From contig NZ_CP060828.1 in NCBI RefSeq assembly GCF_014489635.1, forward strand, positions 3,138,001 to 3,202,000: a stretch of 64,000 nt of DNA, given 5' to 3'. Source of the DNA: Streptomyces roseirectus. Lineage in GTDB: Bacteria; Actinomycetota; Actinomycetes; Streptomycetales; Streptomycetaceae. This document shows positions 16,761-29,302 of this stretch, one piece after another; position 1 is the stretch's first letter; each line of letters starts with the position of its first letter. Below the pieces are notes generated by a model, which saw only the letters and a list, made by a program, of their open reading frames with translations, ran no database searches and had not been told where the DNA came from. The position numbers and the translations under genes are program-made.

Positions 16761-17768
16761 ATGACCGATGACTGGAAGCGACGTATCGACGAACTGCACG
16801 CGGAGCTGGTCCGGCGGGACGACCCCGTGGCGTGGGTGATGGAGGCGGACGCGGTCGAGGCGTCGCGGCGGTACCCCCGGATGGCGCTGAGGGGCCCGGT
16901 GTTCGGGGTGGCGATGTCGGACGCCGAGGGCGGCTGGCGGATCCAGACGGCACTGGTGAACGGCATGCCGCAGATGGCCAGGGACGAACTCCACTCGCAC
17001 CTGTGGTTCACCGCGAAGGACCGCACGGACGACCCCCTGGAGCGCCGCGCGCTGCTGGCCGCCGTCGCCGTCCTGGAGAAGGAGCCCGCGAACGAGGTCG
17101 AAGCGCTCGGCGTCCGCTACCGGATCGTGCGGGGCGACGAGTACGCGTGGAGCGGCGAGTACGGCCTGGAACCCCCGAGGCCGACCGACCCGGACCTCGC
17201 CGAGCTGGACTGGGACGGCTGGGACCACTCCTCCCCCGACCTCGGCTTCGCACTGGACCCGACCCGCGACGACGGCCCGATGGCGGGCGCGCTGCGGCTG
17301 GGCATGCGCGAGTTCACCTACGTCGGCACCCGGTTCGCCGCCGCCGCGCAGGAGGACTCCCGCCGCGCCGTGCGCACGCACCCCGACCTCGTCCGCCTCC
17401 CCGTCGGCTTCGCGGTCGTCGAGCGCGACGACAAGGGCTGGCTGTCGTGCAGTTCGCCCCAGGCGACCCCGCACGGGGCGCGGCGCTGGCTCTACCAGTC
17501 GATGACCCAGGACTTCCCGCTCCTCCTCGGCGAGAACGAGGCGCTGCGGTCCGACTACCGCGAGGCCGCCGAGGAGTTCCGCGCGGCGGGCCGGGCCGAC
17601 GAGGCGACCGTCGCCGGCCGGCACTTCCGGATCTGCCGCGTCGAGAGGGTCGTCCGCATGGGCCCGGACGGCCCCGAGCCCCCACGCCCCTCGGACGTCG
17701 ACCAGTACGGCCCGTCGAAGATGCACCCGACCCTGCTGGAGGACGGCACGGTCGTCCACGACGACTGA
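16761..17768 (+). CDS. Conserved streptomycete protein (probable DUF5954)
   Basis: The 335-residue soluble protein has Arg/Asp-rich helices and recurring motifs (RRDDPVAWVMEADAVEASRR, GPVFGVAMSD, HPDLVRLPVGFAVVERD) that I associate with the actinobacterial family DUF5954. No catalytic motif is apparent. ATG 16761 (MTDDWKRRIDELHAEL) is the natural start but lacks a clear ribosome binding site; the frame is open 60 bp further upstream through a Pro-rich stretch. It is converging on the rhomboid-like gene with 38 bp between stops. Function unknown. Confidence 0.82.
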   Translation: MTDDWKRRIDELHAELVRRDDPVAWVMEADAVEASRRYPRMALRGPVFGVAMSDAEGGWRIQTALVNGMPQMARDELHSHLWFTAKDRTDDPLERRALLAAVAVLEKEPANEVEALGVRYRIVRGDEYAWSGEYGLEPPRPTDPDLAELDWDGWDHSSPDLGFALDPTRDDGPMAGALRLGMREFTYVGTRFAAAAQEDSRRAVRTHPDLVRLPVGFAVVERDDKGWLSCSSPQATPHGARRWLYQSMTQDFPLLLGENEALRSDYREAAEEFRAAGRADEATVAGRHFRICRVERVVRMGPDGPEPPRPSDVDQYGPSKMHPTLLEDGTVVHDD

Positions 17769-17806
17769 CCGCACCCCTCAAGAACGCCGCCCCTCAAAAA
17801 CGCCCG

Positions 17807-18637
17807 TCAAGCACGCCCCGGCGCCACCTTCTCCATCCCCTCCGCGTCCCACCGCCGCACCCAGTGCCACATCCCCACCCCCACGGCCAACGCGATCAGA
17901 TGCCCCCAGTTGCTGATCGGATCCGTCATGTTCACGAGGTCCTGGAGGAGCAGCCCCCCGAACACCACCAGCACCGGCCACCGCGCCCACGGCCGCAACA
18001 ACCCGGCGAGCGCCCCCACACTCGCGGCGACCCCGAAGCTGATCCCGTAGTCGAGCCGGTGCAGCGAACTGTCGGGCAGCCGGTCGAAGAGGACGGCGAA
18101 CCCGACCGGCACCTCGGTCGCGAGCGTCGCGACGACGTGCCCGACGAGGAAGACGACGACGGTCCGCACGCCCCCGATCCGCCGCTCCAGCGCGGTCAGC
18201 ACCAGCAGGAAGACGGCGACGAAGGGCGACGCGAGCCCGCCCGCGACCCACAGCGCGCTCGCGACGAGCACCAGCGCCGGCGCCTGAGCCAGATGGGTGA
18301 CGTCGGTGCTGGACGCCTGAAGCACCTCGTCCACCCAGGAGGGGTCCGCGGTGTCGGCGACGTACGAGGTGACGCCGAGCAGGACGGCGTACCAGAAGGT
18401 GAACGGCGTCCCGGTGGGCGTCGGCAGCAGCCGCCACACGCGGGGGATCGGCCGGAAGAGCTCACCGGCCGGCTCGGCGGCCACCTGGACCGGCGTCACC
18501 GCGGCAACGGGCGTCCGCTGTCTCGGCATCCCGTCCAGCAGCACCCCGTCCGACAGCGCCCCGTCCGACAGCGCCCCGTCCAGCAGCGCGCCAGGCTCCA
18601 CCGCTCCACCGGCCTCAGCCGTCTCGGTACGTTCCAC
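17807..18637 (-). CDS. Rhomboid-like membrane protein
   Basis: This integral membrane protein has 276 residues with about six hydrophobic helices starting near residue 80 (TFWYAVLLGVTSYVADTADP, ALVLVASALWVAGGLASPFV, TVVVFLVGHVVATLATEVPV and others). The layout fits the actinobacterial rhomboid-like family. A Ser in YGISFGV and a His in NWGHLIALAVG sit where the rhomboid dyad is found, so protease activity is possible but unproved. The cytosolic N-terminus has a (L/S)DGALSDG-type 5-residue repeat. GTG 18637 is preceded by AAGGAG; the longer frame would swallow that site. Confidence 0.82.
   Translation of the reverse strand: MERTETAEAGGAVEPGALLDGALSDGALSDGVLLDGMPRQRTPVAAVTPVQVAAEPAGELFRPIPRVWRLLPTPTGTPFTFWYAVLLGVTSYVADTADPSWVDEVLQASSTDVTHLAQAPALVLVASALWVAGGLASPFVAVFLLVLTALERRIGGVRTVVVFLVGHVVATLATEVPVGFAVLFDRLPDSSLHRLDYGISFGVAASVGALAGLLRPWARWPVLVVFGGLLLQDLVNMTDPISNWGHLIALAVGVGMWHWVRRWDAEGMEKVAPGRA
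18530..18589. repeat. Coding tandem repeat, 15-bp unit, four copies
   Basis: Four copies of CCCGTCCRRCAGCRC inside the N-terminus of the rhomboid-like gene encode an imperfect five-residue repeat, (L/S)DG(A/V)L. The unit is a multiple of three, so copy-number change would keep the frame. Confidence 0.85.
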
Positions 18638-18815
18638 CGTGACGTGCTCCTTCCGTTCCGGCCCCACCTTTCGCGCCTCGCACCCGCGCTGTCTGTGATC
18701 CAGGCCACGTCTGAGCGGATTCTCAGCAACCTCTCAATCTCACGCACACCCCGAACGCGACCGCGACCGGTGAAATTCCGTCCCCGCCGTGGCCCCGGGG
18801 TGCCAGGATGACGAG

Positions 18816-19523
18816 ATGCCCTCCGTGCACGACGCTCCCTACGACACCCCGGAAGTCCTCGACCGCCGCGACGGCCCGTACGGAGAGGTCGTCCTGCGCA
18901 GACACGGCCCCCTCCTCCAGATCATCGCGAACGGCTGCTTCCTGATGGACACCTCGGACGGCCGCTCGGAACGCCTGTTGATCGACGCGGCCCGGCAGGC
19001 GCTCGACGAGAGCGCCCAGGGCACCCCCCGCCCGGCCCCCGCCCTGCTCATCGGCGGTCTGGGCGTCGGATTCTCGCTCGCACACGCCGCCGCCGACCCG
19101 GCCTGGTCGCGGATCACGGTCGTGGAGCGCGAGCGCGCGGTCGTCGACTGGCACACGGACGGCCCGCTGGGCGCCGTGTCGGGGGCGGCGCTGGAGGATC
19201 CGCGCGCCGGCGTCGTCGTCACCGATCTCCTCGATTTCCTGCGTGAGACATCGGACACGTTCGACGCGCTGTGTCTGGACATCGACAACGGCCCCGGCTG
19301 GACCGTCACCGAGGGCAACGACGGGCTGTACGGGCCGGCCGGACTCGCAAGCTGCGCGCGGGTGTTGAGACCGGGCGGGGTGCTCGCCGTGTGGTCCGCG
19401 CAACCCTCGCCCGACTTCGAGGGATCCCTACGGAATGCCGGTTTCCAGCGGGTGCGTACCGAAGAGGTACCGGTTGCCCGAGGCGTTCCGGACGTGGTGC
19501 ATCTCGCCGTCCGGCCTGGATAG
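18816..19523 (+). CDS. Spermidine synthase-like methyltransferase-fold protein
   Basis: The 235-residue protein has a Rossmann methyltransferase fold related to spermidine synthases: PALLIGGLGVGFSLAHAA (motif I), ITVVERERAVVDWH (motif II acidic residue), DALCLDIDNGPGW (motif IV) and LRPGGVLAVWSAQPSPDFEG. The propylamine-binding Asp pair of true SpeE is not evident, so the substrate is uncertain; such proteins are often annotated spermidine synthase-like. ATG 18816 has GGATGACGAG before it. It is divergent from the rhomboid-like gene and precedes the two-component system by 120 bp. Confidence 0.85.
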   Translation: MPSVHDAPYDTPEVLDRRDGPYGEVVLRRHGPLLQIIANGCFLMDTSDGRSERLLIDAARQALDESAQGTPRPAPALLIGGLGVGFSLAHAAADPAWSRITVVERERAVVDWHTDGPLGAVSGAALEDPRAGVVVTDLLDFLRETSDTFDALCLDIDNGPGWTVTEGNDGLYGPAGLASCARVLRPGGVLAVWSAQPSPDFEGSLRNAGFQRVRTEEVPVARGVPDVVHLAVRPG

Positions 19524-19644
19524 CAAAGCGATGGTGACTCCCCGTACGCTGCTCACCTGGCGCCGATCATTCGAGCGCCGGTCGCAGTCATGCGCAGACA
19601 TGGGATCACCCCACTGATTCCGGAAAGCACCCCAGGGGCGGGCG

Positions 19645-20385
19645 ATGGACCAGACACACACCTCGCAGAGCGGCACGACGACAGCTACCCCGGGCGCGCA
19701 GCGCCGCGTCCTGGTCGTCGAGGACGACCCGACGATCGTCGACGCCATCGCTGCCCGCCTGCGCGCCGAGGGATTCCTCGTGCAAACGGCGGGCGACGGC
19801 CCGGCCGCGGTCGACACGGCCGAGGCATGGCAGCCGGACCTGCTGATCCTCGACATCATGCTGCCGGGCTTCGACGGCCTGGAGGTCTGCCGCCGCGTGC
19901 AGGCCCAGCGGCCCGTCCCGGTGCTGATGCTCACCGCGCGCGACGACGAGACCGACATGCTGGTCGGGCTCGGCGTGGGCGCCGACGACTACATGACCAA
20001 GCCGTTCTCCATGCGGGAGCTGGCGGCGCGCGTGCACGTCCTGCTGCGCCGGGTCGAGCGGGCCGCCATCGCCGCCGCGACCCCGCGCTCGGGCATCCTG
20101 CGCCTGGGCGAACTGGAGATCGACCACGCGCAGCGCCGGGTGCGGGTCCGCTCGGAGGACGTGCACCTGACGCCCACCGAGTTCGACCTCCTGGTGTGCC
20201 TGGCGAACACGCCGCGCGCGGTCCTCTCCCGCGAGCAGTTGCTCGCCGAGGTCTGGGACTGGGCGGACGCCTCCGGCACCCGTACCGTCGACAGTCACAT
20301 CAAGGCGCTGCGCCGGAAGATCGGCGCCGAACGCATCCGCACCGTGCACGGTGTCGGGTACGCGCTGGAGACCCCGACGCCATGA
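19645..20385 (+). CDS. OmpR/PhoB-family response regulator
   Basis: The 246-residue regulator has a receiver domain (residues 20-135) with the acidic pair in VVEDDP, phospho-acceptor Asp70 (LLILDIMLPG), Thr in LMLTAR and Lys in YMTKPFS, then a C-terminal winged helix (LTPTEFDLLVCLANTPRAVL, TRTVDSHIKALRRKIG, GVGYALE). It overlaps the kinase gene by four bases (ATGA), forming a standard pair. It lies just upstream of kgd in the same direction, an arrangement I recall as conserved in streptomycetes. The target genes are unknown. Confidence 0.96.
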   Translation: MDQTHTSQSGTTTATPGAQRRVLVVEDDPTIVDAIAARLRAEGFLVQTAGDGPAAVDTAEAWQPDLLILDIMLPGFDGLEVCRRVQAQRPVPVLMLTARDDETDMLVGLGVGADDYMTKPFSMRELAARVHVLLRRVERAAIAAATPRSGILRLGELEIDHAQRRVRVRSEDVHLTPTEFDLLVCLANTPRAVLSREQLLAEVWDWADASGTRTVDSHIKALRRKIGAERIRTVHGVGYALETPTP

Positions 20386-21485
20386 GCGCCGGGCCGGACG
20401 GCGGGCCGAGAGGGGAGCCCTGGGCGGGTATGCGGCCGTTCTCGATCAAGACCAAGCTCGGGGCCCTGGTCGTCATCTCGGTGCTGATCACGACCGGGCT
20501 GTCGATGATCGCCGTGCACACGAAGACCGAGCTGCGGTTCATCATGGTCTTCTCGATGATCGCGACGCTGCTGATCACCCAGTTCGTGGCCCACTCGCTG
20601 ACCGCCCCGCTGGACGAGATGAACCTGGTCGCCCGGTCCATCTCGCACGGCGACTACACGCGCCGGGTCCGCGAGAACCGGCGCGACGAGCTGGGCGACC
20701 TGGCCGAGACGATCAACGTCATGGCCGACGAGCTGGAGGCGCAGGACCAGCACCGCAAGGAGCTGGTCGCGAACGTCTCACACGAGCTGCGCACCCCGAT
20801 CGCGGGCCTGCGCGCCGTCCTGGAGAACGTCGTGGACGGCATCGCCGAGGCCGACACCGAGACCATGCGGACGGCGCTGAAACAGACCGAGCGCCTGGGC
20901 CGGCTGGTGGAGACGCTGCTCGACCTGTCCCGGCTGGACAACGGCGTCGTCCCGCTGCGCAAGCGGCGGTTCGAGGTGTGGCCGTATCTGTCGGGCGTGC
21001 TGAAGGAGGCCAACATGGTCGCCTCGGCGCGCGCGGGCATGGCGTCGGGCTCCGGCAGCCACACCCGCTCCGACGTCCATCTGCACCTCGACGTCTCACC
21101 GCCCGAGCTGACCGCGCACGCGGACCCCGAACGCATCCACCAGGTCGTCGCCAACCTGATCGACAACGCCGTCAAGCACAGCCCGCCGCACGGCCGGGTC
21201 ACGCTGAAGGCGCGGCCGGGCGCGTATCCGGACTCGCTGGAGCTTGAGGTGCTTGACGAGGGTCCGGGCATCCCGCGCTCCGAGTGGCACCGCGTCTTCG
21301 AGCGCTTCAACCGGGGTTCCGTGCGCCGTCCGCACGGTCCGGGGAGCGACGGCGGGACGGGGCTCGGGCTCGCGATCGCGCGCTGGGCGGTGGATCTGCA
21401 CGGCGGCCGGATCGGGGTGGCCGAATCGGAGCGCGGATGCCGAATTCTCGTCACCCTTCCGGGGGAGTCTCCGGTCAGCGGTTGA
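20382..21485 (+). CDS. Sensor histidine kinase, partner of the preceding response regulator
   Basis: The 367-residue kinase begins with two transmembrane helices (LGALVVISVLITTGLSMIAV and FIMVFSMIATLLITQFVAHS) separated by only about 10 residues, so it has almost no extracytoplasmic sensor. HAMP follows (LDEMNLVARSISHGDYTRRV), then the H-box with His134 (NVSHELRTP), the N-box (VVANLIDNAVKHSPPHG), and G boxes (DEGPGIP, GGTGLGLAIARWAVDLHGG). The signal is probably sensed in or near the membrane or by an accessory protein. ATG 20382 overlaps the regulator stop. Confidence 0.96.
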   Translation: MSAGPDGGPRGEPWAGMRPFSIKTKLGALVVISVLITTGLSMIAVHTKTELRFIMVFSMIATLLITQFVAHSLTAPLDEMNLVARSISHGDYTRRVRENRRDELGDLAETINVMADELEAQDQHRKELVANVSHELRTPIAGLRAVLENVVDGIAEADTETMRTALKQTERLGRLVETLLDLSRLDNGVVPLRKRRFEVWPYLSGVLKEANMVASARAGMASGSGSHTRSDVHLHLDVSPPELTAHADPERIHQVVANLIDNAVKHSPPHGRVTLKARPGAYPDSLELEVLDEGPGIPRSEWHRVFERFNRGSVRRPHGPGSDGGTGLGLAIARWAVDLHGGRIGVAESERGCRILVTLPGESPVSG

Positions 21486-21722
21486 CGTAGAGTTCGATCA
21501 TCGTCGGGCAGTAAAGGTGCCGGACCTGCATCGTCGTGGGCGAAGTGCAGCCGTTTCGGGCGGAACCCCGCTTGTTTCCCGCCAATTCCGGCAGCGAAAC
21601 ACGGCGTCAGATGTGACTTACACGACGATGCGGCGGCCTGGCCTCTCCTTCTCGGTCTTGGAGGCGTAGCCTTTATTCCCGCTGTCCATCACCTTGTGAA
21701 GCGGAAGAGGGCGGTTGCCGCC

Positions 21723-25499
<3,777 letters not shown>

Positions 25500-25528
25500 C
25501 GTGACCACCGCGTCCCGGTGACAGCCTG

Positions 25529-25575
25529 AAAGAGCCCGGCCCCGAGAGAGCGAATCTCTCGGGGCCGGGCTCTTT
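25529..25575 (+). terminator. Strong hairpin terminator after kgd
   Basis: A perfect 21-bp inverted repeat (AAAGAGCCCGGCCCCGAGAGA and its complement) closes a four- to five-base loop 30 bp beyond the kgd stop. It ends in CTCTTT and is symmetrical, so it can act in both directions. Confidence 0.93.
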
Positions 25576-26047
25576 GACGCGTACGGGGGGGGTGAGAGGC
25601 CCGCAGTTACCGGAGCAGGGGCCCAGAATCGCCAGAGCCGGGAGACGACCGACGCCACTTCAGCGGCCGGGACCGCCTGGCAGACGCCCCCGCAGCTCGG
25701 ATCGCCCCCCGCATCCGAAGCTCTCGCTTCCGCCGGCCTGCCACCCGAGCCCGGGGACACCTGGCTGCCGGGCCGAGGAAACGCCTCGGACCCAAGCCGG
25801 GGTGCCTGTCCGGCGGCCCCGATCCCGTCCCGGCGCCGGAGCCGCTGGCTCCCGTGCCGGCGAACAGTCACCCGGGCCCCGCCGGAAAGACCGGCCCCGG
25901 GGCAGGCGCGTCGCCTGCACGACCCTCCGGCCCCTGAAGCCGCCGCCCCCGCTGCCCGAGCGGCCCTCAGCGCCGGGCCGGGCCACACCGGGCCGTCCGG
26001 GGCCGTGCCGTGCCGGTCCGCCTCAACTCCGAGGCAGCCGGCTTCGG
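25576..26047. other. Long gene-free spacer between kgd and fxsT
   Basis: This stretch of about 470 bp is extremely GC-rich and packed with short overlapping inverted repeats such as CCGGGGCCGG near 25890. Open frames exist on both strands but show no family match, no ribosome binding site and Arg/Pro/Gly composition. I see no gene. It separates the core kgd locus from the conflict-type cluster. Confidence 0.5.
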
Positions 26048-26142
26048 TTCGCCCTCGGACGGCCTCTTCGTCCTCGGGCGGCCTCCTCGCCCTCAGGCGG
26101 CCCCTTCGCCCTCTGGCGGGCTCTTAGCCCTCTGGCGGGCTC
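26048..26142. repeat. Tandem repeat, 19-bp unit, five copies, abutting the fxsT stop
   Basis: Five consecutive imperfect copies of TTCGCCCTCNGGCGGSCTC end directly at the fxsT stop codon (TAA, 26145-26143 on the minus strand). The unit contains a short self-complementary core (GCCCTC-N-GGCGGGC), so the transcript could fold into serial hairpins beyond fxsT. Confidence 0.85.
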
Positions 26143-29100
26143 TTACGTCAGCAAGGGCTCGAAGTCCCAGTACGGGCGGATGCGGGAGCGGGCGGAGATG
26201 GTGTGGGGGTGTTGGCGGCCGAGGGTGGATTCGAAGTCGGAGAGGGCTTCTTGTTCGACCTTCTCCGCCTGGCGGCGGTCGCGGAGGTTGCGGAGGTCGG
26301 CGGCGTGGGCGATGCGGGTGGAGAGGGTGAGGGGGTGGGTGCGGCCGAGGGATTCGGTGGCGTTGACGACGGTGGCCCGGCTCAGGAGTTCCGCCGACTC
26401 CGGGTCACCCGTGAGGTTGCGCAGGGCCGCCGCGTTCAGGGCCGTGCCCACCGTCCAGGGGTGGGTGGGGCCGAGGGCCGCGGTCATGTCGGTGAGGGCC
26501 TGCTCCAGGAGGGCGTGCGCGTGCTCGCGTTCGCCCACGTTGCGCAGGATGAGCGCCTGGTTGGCGCGGGCACCGGCGAGGAAGGGGTGGTTGTCGGCGC
26601 GGGCGACCTCGTAGCGGGCGACGACGGACTCGCTGAGTTCCCGCGCGAGGTCGATGTCGCCGTGCTCGCGGATGAAGCAGCTCTGGGACGTCGCGAAGAC
26701 GAGGGTCGTCGGGGAGACCTCGCCGAGGACCCGCTCGCCGCGTTCGAGGATGCTCGCGAACATCGGCCCGGCGGCGTCCCGGTTCCCGGACCGGTACAGG
26801 CACATCGCGTAGTTGTGCTCGGCGTACAGGGTCTGCGGGTTGTCGGCGCCCATGACGATCCGGTGCTCGTCGACGTTGCGCGCCTGCACGGACTCCGCCT
26901 CGGTGTACCGGCCGAGCAGCCGCAGGTCGAGCGCGTACGCGAACTCTGTCGTCAGCGTCCAGGGATGGCGGGCGCGCAGCAGGTTGCGCCGTGCCTCCCA
27001 CGTCCTGCGGTCGGTGTCCAGCGCCTCCTCGTACCGGCCGAGCAGCCGCAGCGACACGGCGAGGTTGTTGAGGGCGTTGAGGGTGCGCGAGTCCTGGTCG
27101 CCGAGCTGGTCGCGGTAGGCGACGAGCACCCACTGGGACAGTTCCAGCGCCTCCTCGTACCGGGCGAGCCCGCGCAGGTCCCCGCCGAGGCCGTTGGCGG
27201 CCCGCAGGTGTTCGAGGTCCTGCGTTCCGCGCTCCTCGCGCAGGTAGTCGGTGGCGTGCCGGTTCAGCCGCTCGCTGCCCGCGTAGTCGCCGTTCGCCCG
27301 CAGCAGGTTGCAGTAGTGGTACGTCAGGTCCCAGATCCGCGGATGGGTCTCGCCGAGCAGTTCGCGCCACGCTTCGAGCGCCCGCTGCCCGAGCTTGGTG
27401 CCCGCCCGGTACTCCCCGGAGAGGAACATGTAGCGCAGGCAGTTGAGGACGAGCTGCTGCACCTCGGCGCTCGGGGTGTGCAGGACGTCCGCGTACTTGA
27501 GGTGCGGCACGATCTCCGCGTACGTCGGCCACAGCCGTGTGTCGGTGGGCCGGCGCGGGTCGGCGGCCGCGAGGGCGCGCCGGACGACGTCGATGAACTC
27601 CGTGCGCTCCGGCTCGGGCATGTCCTTGTGGACGATCTGGTGGACCATCCGGTGCAGGTAGAGGGAGTCGCCGGTGGCGGCCTCGTCGAGGCTGGCCTCG
27701 TGGGACTCCAGCCGGACGACGGAGTACTGCCGGAGCTGGTTGATCGCCTTGTTCCACAGCAGCGGGTCGTTGACCAGACCGGCGACCTGCTCGGGCAGCT
27801 CGTCCCCGGGCAGGTCCCGCAGGAGCCGGACGGGGATGAAGCCGGGCGCGAAGAACGTGCACAGCCGCAGCAGGTCGACGGACTCGGGGACGGTCTCGCG
27901 GAGTTTGTTCAGCAGTATCGACCACGCGGTCTGGAAGGCGACGGGGAAGTCCGCGGACACCTTCACCACGTCGGAGTCGATCCCGCCCTCCAGGAGCGCG
28001 ATGTACTCGCGCACGGAGAGGTCGGAGTCGTTGAGCCAGCCCGCGGTCTGGTCGAGAAGCAGCGGCAGGTCCTCCAGCGCCTCGGCGAGCTGGTCGGCCT
28101 CGGTCTCGGTGAGCCGGGGCGCGCGCCGCCGCACGAACGCGACGGACTCGTCCCGCGAGTAGACGGGGATCTCCAGGAGCCGGCTGTTGTGCTCGGACCA
28201 CTCGGGGTTGCGGGAGGTGATCAGCACGTGTCCGGGGCCGGTCGGCACGAGGTCCCAGATCTGCTCGGGCTCGTCGGCGCCGTCGAGGACCAGCAGCCAG
28301 CGCGAGAACGGCTCGCCCCGGCGCAGCGCGTCACGCACCGCGCGCAGCCGCTCGCCGTACTCCTGGCCGGTCTGGAGCCCGAGTTTCGGGGCGAGTTCGG
28401 CGAGGAAGCGCCGGTAGGTGACGCGTTTCTCGGCGTTGACCCACCAGACGACGTCGTACTCGGAGCCGAAGCGGTACACGTACTCGGTGGCGAGCTGCGT
28501 CTTGCCGACCCCGGACATGCCGTGCAGGCTGACGACGCCCGCGCCGGGCTCGGCGCTCTGCAGGACGTGGTGGATGTCGCTGAGGATCGGCTCGCGGCCG
28601 GTGAAGCGGGTGTTGCGGCGCGGCACCCCGCCCCACACCTCGGGCATCGAGGCGGGGAAGCGCGGCCCGCGCCGCCCGTCGACGCCGTTCGCGTGCGGGT
28701 CGTAGGGCAGGTCGAGCCGGTCGAAGAGCCGCCGTTCGGCCTCGTCGGCGCCGAGGTTGGTGAGGTTCGCCGGGGACAGCACGCTGACGGCCTGCGGGAG
28801 CGGGGCGTTGGTGACGGAGACGGCGGCGAAGCGGGTCGGGTCGGGCGCGACGACCTCGCGCAGCGCGGCGTTCCACTCCTCGTGGCTGCGCGGGCCGAGC
28901 TGGAAGTACCACTCGCTGACCAGGATCAGGACGCGGCCCTCGGAGAGCATGAGGTCGCGCAGGAGCCGGGGCAGTGATACCTCGGGCGGGGCGTCCCAGC
29001 GGAGGTAGACGACCCGGACGCCGTTACGTTCCAGACGGTCGCCCATCCAGGCGGCCCAGGCCCGGTTGAAGCCCGCGAAGCTGATCGTGACGGTCGGCCG

Positions 29101-29148
29101 TGCGGTCCCCCTCTCGGCGGACCTGACCGGTGTGCGGGCTCCAGACAA
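26143..29148 (-). CDS. fxsT: FxSxx-COOH system protein FxsT: TIR / NB-ARC (STAND) / TPR protein
   Basis: This protein of about 1001 residues is built like a plant NLR. A TIR-like domain comes first (TVTISFAGFNRAWAAWMGDR; VVYLRWD; VLILVSEWYFQLGP) over residues 18-130. Then comes an NB-ARC/STAND ATPase with P-loop GMSGVGKTQLATEYVYRFGS, Walker B WLLVLDGADEPEQ and LITSRNPEW. The second half carries kinesin-light-chain-like TPRs (LNNLAVSLRLLGRYEEALDT repeating about every 42 residues). FxsT is a defined partner of FxsA/FxsB RiPP systems; a role as regulated effector or sensor is inference. TTG 29148, with GGAGG before it, is my start; GTG 29241 is an alternative. Confidence 0.9.
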   Translation of the reverse strand: MSGARTPVRSAERGTARPTVTISFAGFNRAWAAWMGDRLERNGVRVVYLRWDAPPEVSLPRLLRDLMLSEGRVLILVSEWYFQLGPRSHEEWNAALREVVAPDPTRFAAVSVTNAPLPQAVSVLSPANLTNLGADEAERRLFDRLDLPYDPHANGVDGRRGPRFPASMPEVWGGVPRRNTRFTGREPILSDIHHVLQSAEPGAGVVSLHGMSGVGKTQLATEYVYRFGSEYDVVWWVNAEKRVTYRRFLAELAPKLGLQTGQEYGERLRAVRDALRRGEPFSRWLLVLDGADEPEQIWDLVPTGPGHVLITSRNPEWSEHNSRLLEIPVYSRDESVAFVRRRAPRLTETEADQLAEALEDLPLLLDQTAGWLNDSDLSVREYIALLEGGIDSDVVKVSADFPVAFQTAWSILLNKLRETVPESVDLLRLCTFFAPGFIPVRLLRDLPGDELPEQVAGLVNDPLLWNKAINQLRQYSVVRLESHEASLDEAATGDSLYLHRMVHQIVHKDMPEPERTEFIDVVRRALAAADPRRPTDTRLWPTYAEIVPHLKYADVLHTPSAEVQQLVLNCLRYMFLSGEYRAGTKLGQRALEAWRELLGETHPRIWDLTYHYCNLLRANGDYAGSERLNRHATDYLREERGTQDLEHLRAANGLGGDLRGLARYEEALELSQWVLVAYRDQLGDQDSRTLNALNNLAVSLRLLGRYEEALDTDRRTWEARRNLLRARHPWTLTTEFAYALDLRLLGRYTEAESVQARNVDEHRIVMGADNPQTLYAEHNYAMCLYRSGNRDAAGPMFASILERGERVLGEVSPTTLVFATSQSCFIREHGDIDLARELSESVVARYEVARADNHPFLAGARANQALILRNVGEREHAHALLEQALTDMTAALGPTHPWTVGTALNAAALRNLTGDPESAELLSRATVVNATESLGRTHPLTLSTRIAHAADLRNLRDRRQAEKVEQEALSDFESTLGRQHPHTISARSRIRPYWDFEPLLT

Positions 29149-29302
29149 GGCGGCCTCCAACGCGTCGTTCCGGAAAAAATCGTAGGACCTCGGCGCGCCG
29201 CCCGTAAGGCCCCGGGAAGGGGGGAGCAGGTGTCGAGGCACGCCGATCTTCGCTCAGGGGCCGGTGCTCACGCGGGCCTTTCCTCAAGCTTGTCCCCTCC
29301 CC

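Noticed and set aside
25576..26047. GC-rich spacer considered as a gene or structured RNA
   Set aside because: Only short generic hairpins; no consistent coding signal, no tRNA or rRNA pattern and no known riboswitch motif.
26203..28977. Long frame antisense to fxsT
   Set aside because: FxsT shows TIR, P-loop and TPR motifs; the antisense frame is composition only.
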